NCBI GenBank assembly: GCA_030268105.1
Contig: BSDZ01000017.1
Location: 1,592,001-1,656,000, forward strand
Direction of reading: 5' to 3'
Length of the DNA: 64,000 nt
From: Volvox africanus
Taxonomy: Eukaryota > Chlorophyta > Chlorophyceae > Chlamydomonadales > Volvocaceae
The position numbers and the translations under genes were made by a program. Positions 35,129 through 45,850 of this stretch are shown piece by piece. The notes under the pieces were generated by a model, which was given only the letters and a program-made list of their open reading frames with translations, was not told the origin of the DNA and ran no database searches. Positions within the stretch are counted from its first letter, which is position 1; every line of letters begins with the position of its first letter.

Positions 35129-36334
35129 ATGGCAGCCGAAGACATCGCGTTTGAGATGGCTGTGCTTATCCCAAGTAAAACGGAGCTGCCGCTTAGGACT
35201 GTATTACTTGCCGTGGCTGCATTTCCTAACAAGGTCGGGAATCTGCTTATGAAGGCCCTGGGCGCAGCAGCCCCACTGGCAGAACTCAAGCACCTTAAGC
35301 GCGTGCGGAAAGCCCCGGATGATGGCGCATTATTGGAGGCCATTCTGTGCGCGCTAGATGACGGCGAGGTCAGTGAGGCTGCCCCTACAGCGGTCACCAC
35401 CGAACCAGACGTTGCCCGCATGGACTCCCTGCAGATAGATCACCTGCCAGCATCGCTGCAGGTTCTGTACACGCAGCATGGTGGACAGCGGCTGCGCCTC
35501 ATGCATGGCGCTGCTTTGGCGCCGCAGACCCGGCAGCAATGGGAAACGTGGACCAAGCTTTGGCCCATCACTTGGCGCATACCCGACAATGGCACGCCTG
35601 TGTTGGTGGAGACCCCCGTGGAAGAGCACACGCAGCAATACTTTGAGCGGCATATGCGCACCGCCCTCCAACTAGCTTCTGTGTCATGTGTCGATAACGC
35701 CGCGTTGATTGTGGACCCAGATTCAGGAGCGCCAGTGGCGGAGGCGGCAGACAGGAGCGCCGTTCACCCGCTACAGCATGCGGTCATGGCGGCTGTGCAG
35801 GCGGCTTCGGAGCGAGACCTCGCCCTATGGCCACCGGTGTTGGCGAGCGTGGATCCGTACAGCGGTAGCGGAGTGAACGCGATGGACGTCATCCCTGACG
35901 CGAATGGGTCTAGCGAGGAGGCTGTGACGCTAAGGCAATCTTATGGCGAGAGCAACTTGGCACCTGACGAGCTGCGCCGCGAACTGAATGGTGGAACTTC
36001 TGGGAAAGATGCCGGGCCTGGAAGTACACGGGATGGTGACGAAGCGGTCGAGGGGCTGGCGTGTAAACGGCAACGGTTGGATACAGGGCCGCAAGGGCCA
36101 CAGGCCTCGGCAAGATCGCGGCCGTACATGTGTACGGGGTACGATTGTTTTGTGGTGCGCGAGCCATGCATCATGTGTGCAATGGCACTGGTACATTCTC
36201 GAGTCCAGCGTGTCATCTACTGCCAGCCTGACGCAACCTTCGGGGCACTCGGAGGCTGCAGGCGGCTGCATGCGTGCAAGTCGCTGAACCACAGCTACGA
36301 GGTCTATCGCTTGGGTCTGAAGCGTGAAGCGTGA
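35129..36334 (+). CDS. TAD3: tRNA adenosine deaminase subunit TAD3/ADAT3
   Basis: Non-catalytic partner of TAD2/ADAT2; the heterodimer makes inosine at wobble position 34 of tRNAs. Single exon of 401 residues, unusual among these intron-rich neighbours. The cytidine-deaminase zinc site is present: HPLQHAVM (His 217) and REPCIMCAMALVHSR (Cys 347, Cys 350). The catalytic Glu of HAE is replaced by Val at position 219, the diagnostic ADAT3 substitution, so it should bind zinc but not catalyse. About 95 residues (roughly 235-330) rich in Gly, Ser, Asp and charged residues, including a CKRQRL basic patch, separate the two halves and look disordered. N-terminal residues 1-180 correspond to the tRNA-binding ADAT3 domain. 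Confidence 0.93.
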   Translation: MAAEDIAFEMAVLIPSKTELPLRTVLLAVAAFPNKVGNLLMKALGAAAPLAELKHLKRVRKAPDDGALLEAILCALDDGEVSEAAPTAVTTEPDVARMDSLQIDHLPASLQVLYTQHGGQRLRLMHGAALAPQTRQQWETWTKLWPITWRIPDNGTPVLVETPVEEHTQQYFERHMRTALQLASVSCVDNAALIVDPDSGAPVAEAADRSAVHPLQHAVMAAVQAASERDLALWPPVLASVDPYSGSGVNAMDVIPDANGSSEEAVTLRQSYGESNLAPDELRRELNGGTSGKDAGPGSTRDGDEAVEGLACKRQRLDTGPQGPQASARSRPYMCTGYDCFVVREPCIMCAMALVHSRVQRVIYCQPDATFGALGGCRRLHACKSLNHSYEVYRLGLKREA

Positions 36335-37581
36335 ACCGCCGTTGTGCGATGAGCGCGTGGGGTCTCGGGGTGAGCTGATTATTATAGGCAGTGAGCGCGA
36401 CGTGCCTAGAGACTGCTGCGTGCTCATGACGAGCGATGCCGTTGATCTTGAGGTCCATCCACATGCCGGATAGTTTGGGCATCTTCGATGCTACCAGGGA
36501 TGCTGTTTAGGCTTAATGGTAGGATATTATATGCAGTGGGTAATTTTAAGTAAGGGGCAGGAGGCTTCCAAATGACATACGGCTGAGCCAGTGTGTGGTC
36601 GCATTTGTATGTTCCTGAAAGACACTGGACCCATCGATAAGGTTTCGAGAAGTACAACCAAGGAAATGATGCAGCCTGGCCAATCACTCGTATTGGATTG
36701 GATACCATGGGTTATGCGTACGAGGGGGAACGTTTGTGGTCGCGGACTGGGGGTGTCACGCAGCGAGACCGTGAAGGTACTGAGCTGCATGCGGGACCGC
36801 CGTCTGTTGCGTGTCATGTGGTGTATGCATGCATTCATGTAAATGGTAGCATCTTTGCACCGCTTCCGTTCCTCCTTATGTGATAAGCCCGATACTTCCT
36901 GCAACTTTCAGTCCCGTGGCATCATCTAGTACCTACAAGTCCATTTAAGTTATTTCAACTGTTAACAAACAAAGGGGCAAGCAACGCGCTGCAACTCGCA
37001 TGGCTTAGGAAGGCGTGAATTGGGTTGTGTCAATTATGAAAGCGCATGATGCCCATCCTAAGTAACAAGATACACAAAACCCAGCAGGGGTTACTAACAC
37101 GCTTTTGCCCTAAGCAGCCTTCCCTATGACGGGGCCCCAGCTTACGGAGCAGGGATGGAGCACTTGACAGTACGTACAGTAACTGGAATGATAACTAGGT
37201 ACTTGGCATCGGTGTGATATAATGAGCGACATATTCTTGTGAAAACCCTTCTAAAACATGTTGTTTTTTGTTGCAACTAAATGAGCAATTTTGGGGTTTA
37301 GCACGACGCCATTGGACTCGAAGTCGGATTTTGGATTCAGCTTCCTGCTCCAACCGCACTCCCTCCGTCACCGCAATCCTCATATCTTACATTTTATTGT
37401 AAGGTGACTTCGATAAGACACTTCTCAATAACAGACTATGAATTTGTGCAGGATTAGTTGCTACACGCTGGTCTAACGTGCAGCTGCTTTGCAACGCACA
37501 TCACAGGTCACACCAGCTTTACGAGGAAGAGTAGCCTCCTCTTTTCCAGATTTTACAAATATATACCTATACAACCAGCAG
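36335..37581. other. Intergenic region TAD3 / coiled-coil gene
   Basis: 1.25 kb with no supported gene. It should contain the TAD3 3' end and the promoter or 5' UTR (perhaps with an intron ending near 37551) of the next gene. Confidence 0.4.
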
Positions 37582-40500
37582 ATGGTGCAGGAAAAGCGTG
37601 ACGGGGGACCTGCACCACAGGGTCGACGCATACCTATCCCGCCTGTAGCGGCCCCATCTGAGAAGGGCCATCAGGCGGCTCCTACCAAATCAGGGATCCT
37701 ATCGCCACGAACACGTCCTACGAACGGCATTGGAATCGGCCGCGGTAAGGACGCGACATCGTCAGCTATTCTGTCCGCACAGAACTTCGCCAAGCATCGA
37801 ACACCATCGGCTCCAGCGGCAAGCAAGTTTGGCAAGTCTACCTCGCGTCCAAACTCATCGCGATCTGTTGAGGATAAGGATGACATCCGGCAGAGAGACA
37901 ACAGCTTCAGGAAGGACAGCCTAGCGCGGGATAAGGCTAGCAAGGACAGCATACCACGTAGACAGGGATCTGGAGCTGAATCTGCAAACCTAACGGATGC
38001 TGGCAAGCGGCTTCTGCTCAAGAACACCGCTGCACCATCCCCTGTTACTTCACCCAACGGGAAGGCCGTGCCGGACCCCGCAAGCAACAAGGCACTGCCG
38101 CGGTCTTTTAGCAGCTGCCGCGACCGTCTAAACAGCGTAATGGGCGAAAGTGAACCTCGCACAAACCAGGTGCGCCGGTCCATGTCCGTTGGGAAGGGGC
38201 GCATCCTGGCGAACCAAACGGATCAGGCGCAACAGCAGGCTGCTAACAGAGCACGGCCCCCAGTTGCGCGAGTTAACTCGGCCTGCAGCACGGGCGCGCC
38301 ATACCGCCAGGTAGCTGAGAAGCGGGATCATTCCGCTGGGCGACTGCGGCCACTAAGCGCAGTGTCGGGCAAAAGTGACATGTCGTTCACTAGCAGCTGC
38401 AAGTCGGCATTGACGACAATCACGGAGGCACCAGCAAGGCCCGCGCCTCAATCAAGCGTTTCAACTGGCTCGACAGTCCCAAAGTACGTACTCAGTGGCT
38501 CACTTGCCACTCAGTGGCATGTTGCCTCTCCTTTGCCCCATTTGTGCTAGGTTGCTGTTGTGTTCAAACACGTCAGTTTTCACAACAGTGAAGGCTCATG
38601 GCCTTATCTACCCTTGCGTTTCGTGCCTACAGGCCAGTTGGTCCTCCCCGACCCATGCTGTCGCTAAATCTCGCGGCACTGAAGTCGCAAGCGGCGACGT
38701 CTGGGGCGCCGGTTGAGTCCTGCACAAGCCCATGTCCGGAGGACCAGGGGTAAGGCTTACGCATGTTCATTATGCTGCCCGCACAGAACGCTCCCTCCAG
38801 CTTTCTTTACCAGCAATCCTGTACAAGGATTGATTGTCCCAGCACCTGATGTGCAATCCTAACAAAGGATCAGAAACGGGTAGAGAGAAATGTGGTCGCT
38901 CGTGGCTTTCCTGAAGTGCGATTTGGATGTGTGTTTCCTACTACCGGACCCCTCCACTGGGCCAACGTAGGCCTCCGGTTCCTAAGTTGGACCTTGGGGG
39001 CATCTTGCAGCGGCGAGCAGAGGAGCAGGCGTCGGAGCCAGTGTTCATGGTGGCGGCCTCAAATGATGACATCCCGGAACCGCCGGGCTCTTCAGCTTAT
39101 GTATCCCAACTGGACAAACGCAAGTCGGGATCGCGGCAGACCAGCGCCAAAGAGGAGCCAGCGGAGCATTTCTACCTGTAAGTTGCCGCATGGACGACAT
39201 GTGAAGCGCGGTATATTGCTCTTCCAGTTAGAGGACGGGCCAGCTGTGAAAAAGAGATATGAGCTCATGGCTGCAAGGCAGTCTACAACACAATTTGCAT
39301 GGTCGCCGCTGTTATAGCGTGGCTGTAACCCATGGCCCATCCTGCCGGCTCTCTTCCTCCGGTGCTTACAGGGCACATCACGCAATATGCACTGAGCCAC
39401 ATCATGATTCCGGAGGATTTATTCATGTCCGATACGTTATGCTATGCATACAGGTACCCGAAGGTTAACCCGCAGGTGAGTTGGGCGGAGTCAGGCGTTG
39501 CAGAAGTCAGCGTGATTTGCCATGCTGTGTTCCTGCTTATGCTCCACAACAAGTTTTTCTTCAAGAACTGGCGGACGCACCGCGCTTATGACAGGAGAAG
39601 AAGCGGATTGAGGACATATGCCGCGTGGTTCCAAAGAAGCAGCAGGCGGCAATTACGGACCTATTCAGCAAGATGGTTGAGGTGAGGCAGTAAGGGAGCA
39701 TCCTTGCGCACGGGGCCTGTTCAGAAATAAACCCTTCATCGAAACATCCGCCAACATAGGTCCCTGGGATAAGGATAGGGATATGTGAATTCCTGCGGAA
39801 TGTACATGAACACCTGGGATTTGGAGTACATAGAATATTTCGGGATACGCAACGGATACACTGCACATGTGGATTCTATGAGAAACCGATAAGCAAAACT
39901 GCCCTGTTGTGTGCTAACAGGCGCGGCAAAACTGTGAGCAGATGTGCTTCCGGGGGCACAGATTGCTTGACCAGGTGAGTACCGTCACCGTCAAGTCATG
40001 TTGCACCTTGAGCGCGTCCACACCGGGGGGTCTCTATTAACAATATCAAGATAGACAACTTTGAATAAAGAGGCTCATTTCAAAATTGTTTTTCCTGTTC
40101 ATGGGGTCGCGCCACCAGCAGGGAAGGCACGAAAGGCAACTGCTATGGGATTGCACATATGTGCGACCCATGCTCAGTGAGCCAACTGCTGTATTGAGCC
40201 CTGCGACTCATTCCACTCATCCATCAGGCGCAAGCGGAGTTCAAAAACCGGCTAGCACAGAAAGAGGAGGAGGCCGCGCAGTGGCGACAGGAGGTGAGGC
40301 ATTACAATTGAACATGCAAGTGTTTACACGGTATTACAAACCTATTTCACCTATTTCGTTCGTTAATACGGTAACAATCCTTCAATTAAGCCCATGATAG
40401 CAATGAACTTCACGTACGGCCAGATCCCCATCTCCCCCGACCTTTGTCGTACAGGTAAAGGATCGCGAATGGTCCCGGACCTGACCATAGCATGTTGTAG

Positions 40501-41135
40501 GGAATAACCCGATCCCGTACATGGCCCTTTGATTCTGTGTACAGGCGGAGTTCTTGCGCACTCAGCTCGCCATGCTGCTGAGCGCCAGGCAGCAGGAGGA
40601 AAACGTTGGGGAGACCTCGGCACGGCTGGTCAAGAATCAGCCGGTATGTGTAGCTTTGTTGCATTCGTCTCACTTTAAAGGCACGGGACCGGTCTATGAT
40701 GCCATGTATAGCGTTGATAGGGTGTTTTAATAGGGGATTGGCGGCTTGGCACAACATGTGCCGCTAGGTACAGGTGCCGATGCGGATAAACTGTGACCGG
40801 CAAGGCGTTTTGTAGTTTTTAGGATGCCCCCTCAGCTTTTGTCCTTAACATGCATGGGTTGGGCAGTTGGCCGGAGCTTCACGTCCTCACCATAGTGTCG
40901 TGCATGCGTCCACACAGGACCGAACCCGAGAGTTCGTGCGCAGATTTAAACCTACTGCCTTCCTCTTGGACACCTGTTGAGAGATTGTTGGGACCTTTTA
41001 CAGGAGGGTGGCGAGGAGGACCGGGTGGCCTACCTCCGCAGTAGCGTCTTATCTACCTTCGACAGCATGGCACAGCTGGGGACGGCAACCTCAGAGGCTT
41101 ATGGCGGGGACGGACAAGGCGATGCTGACGGTTGA
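37582..41135 (+). CDS. Unidentified protein: basic disordered N-half, coiled-coil C-half
   Basis: Not recognised. Supported exons are 37582..38483, 38633..38749, 38971..39177, 39372..39475, 39595..39681, 39921..39974, 40228..40293, 40545..40643 and 41004..41135. The first exon encodes about 300 residues, Ser/Lys/Arg/Pro-rich, without predicted fold (e.g. SKFGKSTSRPNSSRSVEDKD), like microtubule- or nucleic acid-binding linkers. Later exons give LDLGGILQRRAEEQA, EKKRIEDICRVVPKKQQAAI, ARQNCEQMCFRGHRLLDQ and AQAEFKNRLAQKEEEAAQWR: heptad-like helices, likely coiled coil. The phases between 39177 and 39372 do not match directly, so one exon is missing. A 20-nt microexon at 39285..39304 would fit. 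The start ATG follows MVQEKRD; an upstream noncoding exon is possible. It could be cytoskeletal or basal-body related, but that is a guess. Confidence 0.6.
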
Positions 41136-41293
41136 TTAATTTGTGGATTTTGTTTTCATTGGCGATGGCGTTGAACGTAGATGCGGCTGGCAGGGCCACC
41201 TCTACTCGCTAGGATCCAGGGCGTCGTACGAATGAACTGCGGGTTTTGACGTTTGCACTCATTGTTGCTATTGCTTAATTGCTAGCGTAGACA

Positions 41294-43910
41294 ATGCAGC
41301 TGACGAGAAGCATTCATCATCAAAGCGTCCTGCGGGGTGGGTTAGTGATTAGGAGGCTCCGGGCAGCCATCGTTGTTCGGGCCGATGGCTCTGTCCAGGA
41401 TCTCATTGCAAGAGATCGAAAGTATGTATAATGCCCTTGTAATTACCAAGTTGGTTTGGATATGTTCCGAAAGCAGTCGTTGTCTTATGTTGTAGACAGC
41501 CCAAGGTCAACGTGGATTTATTTGGCGATAAACCAAGTAGCAGCAAACAGCAACCAGTTGTAAAATCGCGCCAGCAGCGACGGTCTGATGGGCGGACACG
41601 GTGAGGTTTTCATTTTGGAAACTTTGCCCCATTCCCAGGATGATGTTCAAAAGTCTACTTTTCACCTGCAGAACTGAAGAAGCAGACCAATCACCAGATC
41701 GGTAAGATTGCATGGGTATAGGTTTGACGGAGGTTTATGAGTTTGTTTCTATTTCCCCGCATAACCTGCGCCAGCTCTACACGCCATTAATTTCGTACTG
41801 GGGAAGTCAATATGCAGGTCATAATATTTTAGTACTCACAGCAAAATCCTGCGGGAACAAATCACGGTGTCACAGGCCGAAGCGTTGTAAGGAGGCGATT
41901 GATAAGGGCCTCGAGCTCTTCAAGCAGCGGCAGTACGAGCAGGTGCGGCATAAGGGAACTGAGGCAATTGCAAACTCCGGCTTATGCGCCAGATGCCCGA
42001 CGTCAAACGCCCTGATTGGTCCACGGAGGCGCCCTAATGCAGTGCGTGCAGCGCCTGAGGAGCTCACTTAAGCCACATGTCCAGGCGCGATGCTGCGTCA
42101 GATAGCGGCATGAGGAGTCTGTCGTGACGTGTGTGCGAGGTACTAGCATTTGCAAGGTTGACTCGTTCGAGGCCGCAAACAATTACCCAACACACAATGG
42201 CCACGCTTTAACCTAGCTAACAACCCATGGAACCTGACACCCTTGTTACAGGCCATCACCTTCTTCAATCTGGCACTGGAGCTGCCTGGAAATGGAGCAT
42301 ACCGGCTACCCGGCAGTCCCCGCGAGTACAGGTAAGGGATCCTCTGATGCATCGTCGTGTACAATTCAAACTGTGAATGCAACTGACAACTGTACATAGC
42401 TCACACTAACGGGCTCTCTCGGTTCTTTGGTTTGCCCAACGCCGGGTTCTCATCTCGTTCACTCCCGACCTGCTCTGGACACAAGGAAATCCTAATCCCA
42501 GTAATTCTGCTCAGCAATCTTGACGCTCATATCCTTTTCCGGTGTTTTGTCACAGCTGCCCATCGGACGCCGAGGAGCAGGCGGCGCTTTACAACATGGC
42601 GTGTTCATACGCCCAACTGGGTCAGGTCAATAGTTGCCTGACCTGCCTGGAGGCGGTGCTGGATAGCGGTGAGGAGGCTAAATTCCCTGAAAGAATTGGT
42701 CGCGAGGAAAAGCCTGGGAGAGGGATGGGTGGTGGTAAAGCTTTGTGTGCGCCTCGTGTACACTCAAGAATCTATGTGGAGGTAGTAAAGAGGTGCTATA
42801 TACCGAGGCCTGCCGGTTATGAAAGCAGCGAGGAAAAGCAGGAAAGGTAATTATAGACCCCAATTACGAAACAACAGGCAAACTGTTGACGAGGTGCCAA
42901 TGGACAAGTCGTAGTATCCTGGGTATCTAAGGCTAATATCCAGGATGACCAGGAAACTGGACATCTTCCGATCGGGCCTCAACGGTTTGGCGGATATATG
43001 TTAACACAGAGATATAACACTAATTTTCTGTCTTGGTACTGCCCGGTGTCCGTGAGCTCCCACGTTTACAGAACGGCTGCAAAGTGTGCTGCGCTGAAAG
43101 AGAAGCGTCTTGTGTCTTGAAGTCCCCGGTTGGTTTGCTGCATGCAGGTTTCGAAGCCTACGCCACCATGCGGACGGATCCTGACCTGGAGCCTGCGCGA
43201 GGGCCAGCCTTCAATGAACTGCTAGGAAGGTGTGCACCAAATCATCATTTGGCCGGCTTTTTGTGTGCGTGTGGACCTGGGAAGATATGTTGTTCCGCAA
43301 TTTCCAAATCGGAGGGATGCCAATTATGAATTTCACAAAACGTCGCTACCGTCCACTTACGCGTGCGTATGTCAGGTCTTACTCTTTGGGTAACAGCGGG
43401 AGCGGAGCGTGCTGATGCCCGAACTTTCAATTCCTGCCTACTCGCCGCGGCGCGCACCTATCTCGTGAAAATGTTTAGGGTTGCGTTTGGGGTCACGGGT
43501 CCATCCCGGTGTCTCGGAATCCTGCATAATAGGTCGTATTTCTGCTGTTGCTGCCGCTGTTGCTGCCGTTTGTAGGTATGATAGCCCGCTAGCCAAACTG
43601 CGGAAGATGCTCCCGGGCAGCAAGGACAAGCAGGTGAGCTCTAATGGCACATGACAGGTCCTTTGCCCAAACAGCTGTTGGGCTGTAGCTGGTATTTGTC
43701 CTATTATGTAATCTTGGTCCACGTGCATTCATTTGATTGCATGAATTGATGTTTTAGAACTTCCCGTCTGTATGTGTGTTCTTGAGGACTCTCTGGTCAG
43801 TTGTTGTACGGTGGCCATTATCTTATCTTCATTATCCATCAGGTCGATATGTGGGCTGTCCACTGCAGGTACTAGTGTCCGACACCAACAAACCCTGGGT
43901 TCTGTGGTAA
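41294..43910 (+). CDS. Plastid-targeted TPR protein (LPA1-like region)
   Basis: Nine exons: 41294..41421, 41496..41600, 41672..41701, 41876..41942, 42252..42331, 42556..42668, 43148..43229, 43576..43633 and 43869..43910; phases all match, 234 residues. Exon 1 (MQLTRSIHHQSVLRGG...VIRRLRAAIVVRA) is basic and poor in acidic residues, a likely transit peptide. A TPR helix pair is visible: EAIDKGLELFKQRQYEQ with AITFFNLALELPG, then AALYNMACSYAQLGQVNSCL with LTCLEAVLDSG. The following FEAYATMRTDPDLEPARG, with FNELLGRY, is the segment I associate with plant and cyanobacterial LPA1-type TPR proteins in photosystem II assembly. That function is an inference. Exon 3 is only 30 nt. Confidence 0.75.
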
Positions 43911-45850
43911 GCATTTGTTGGCAAAGCACAGCAGGAGTTGCGTAATTACGGGTGGGGGAAGGAGCCAGGAGGTAGTGAGAGCGATGTCATCAGCGCGATG
44001 ATTTGCCAAAGCAAATCATCGAGATTCGTTGTTAGGGCCTCGCCTTCTGCCAGGTGAGAGTGTCCATATTCAAGTGACGGAAGATGACGAGATGGATGCG
44101 TGCATGTGTGCGCAAACTTGTAACCTCAAGAGGGAAATTGATTGGAAGACGATGGTGATTTCCGCGGGAGGGGACAGGGGAGGTAGTTATCCAGTCCCTG
44201 GGCTGAATTACTTGTTGAGGTGCGGAATGCGGCACAAAACAAATTCGCCCAAGCTCGCTGCATCACTGCATTAGTATCGTTTGCGCCTACTCCGCACCTA
44301 AGTGATGCAGTGAGGACGGATGCAGTGAATACTCAGAACTGAGTTATTATTAATATGTATCCACTAGCGCTTCAAGTGGGTTGCTGCATAGGAATGACGC
44401 TAATGTTTTCAGAAAATGTGAGACTGTCAGGCTCTGAGATCTACGACGGCTAGAGTGCAGCGCCTAAACCAACGCTTTCCGCACAACACTGTGGGCCTTA
44501 TGCGGCCAGGCATACTCATTTCACCAGCCTGGAGGCTACAGCTAGTACACATGTTACGAATATAAGACAGAGCACATTTAACGTCCGCGGCAAATTTATT
44601 TTGTTATGACTGTCAAGTGTAAGGAGGGGGTGGTTAGTCTGTCCGAATCCCGTGCTGCAAACACTGCAAGCATTGCCAAGAAATCCGAATGCAGTCGAGG
44701 GAAGATAGGAATCCAGGCATTCACGGCAAAACAAGGACCGGCGTTCATGGCGTGAACGGCAGCCAAACAAGCAATCGCAAACAACGTCCCACGCGCGGGA
44801 TTGGAGCGACAAATGGAGTGCCAAATAACCATAGATTATGTCTGCAACATAATCCGGTTCAATCCAGAAATCCTATTTCATTTCATTAGCTCCCGAGCTA
44901 CCGCAACTAACAGTGCATTCCAAACAGAGATGGCAGTAATATCCCCTATCATCTGTACACGGCTTTGCAAACCGCATGGGCAAACCGCATGGAACCCGTC
45001 AAGGGCTAAGCGCCAGTAATCGCCAAAAACTTTCTCTATGGAGTTCTCTCCGAGGGGAGTCGCCACAAGTGTGAAAGGGTGGTAAGAAGGTCGCCAACAA
45101 GTTGTCTAGCATGGTATTTGTTACGTCAAAATATCCCAAGCGCTTTTAGCTGAAGTCCTCATGTTAGTTTCAAGCTTGGTACTGATTGGTGTTATCAGCA
45201 AGTGAATATGCACTGAACATGCATTTTTTAACGGAAGGGAGGGGAAAGGAGGCAATTTTATGACCATGTTTAGCAACCTTCCATCCTAAGCATTGCATCA
45301 CACACCTCCACGACTGTTCTGCCGGTGGAGCTGCCGTTACCCCCGCTGGATTATCCAACTTTAATCACACAGCTACTAACCACCAAGTTTCAAAAAAATG
45401 TCGAGTTGTCTAAAGCGATGGAGAGCTGCCATCTCTGACGCCAGGGATTCAGGGAGCGGATGTCGAAGTGGAAGGTGCCGAGTCTTTTGGATGACATGTC
45501 TTCCGAGAACTGCACGTCCATACACCCAAAAGTGAGGCGTCATTACCCCCTAATCCAGCTCAATAAAGTAAGCTACTAAAACTGTAAGTTTATCGGTGAC
45601 ATGAAATAGCTACACCCACTCGCTAAGTAACGGTCATGTCGTACCGATAGCGTAAAGCAGTTGCAGTTGACATCGCCGGACTTTATGGAAACCGGACGAT
45701 CCAAAATTTATGTTTTCTTCAGTTGGCTGAATTGTTTCAGTAACTTGAACCTAAGGCTTTAGAGTCTGAAAAGGTGGCAGCCCTTTCTGCTCACGCTTAC
45801 AGCTTGCTACTCTCGTCTCCAATACAAGCAATCTTTACAAATTGAGAAAA
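43911..45850. other. Intergenic region TPR gene / GatA
   Basis: 1.9 kb. Carries a short hairpin at 43996-44021 and otherwise no gene that I can support. The last few hundred bases are A+T-rich and should contain the GatA promoter. Confidence 0.4.
43996..44021. repeat. Short hairpin downstream of the TPR gene
   Basis: CGATGATTTGC, a CAAA loop, then GCAAATCATCG: an 11-bp perfect stem 86 nt after the stop codon. It could affect 3' end formation; not demonstrated. Confidence 0.85.
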
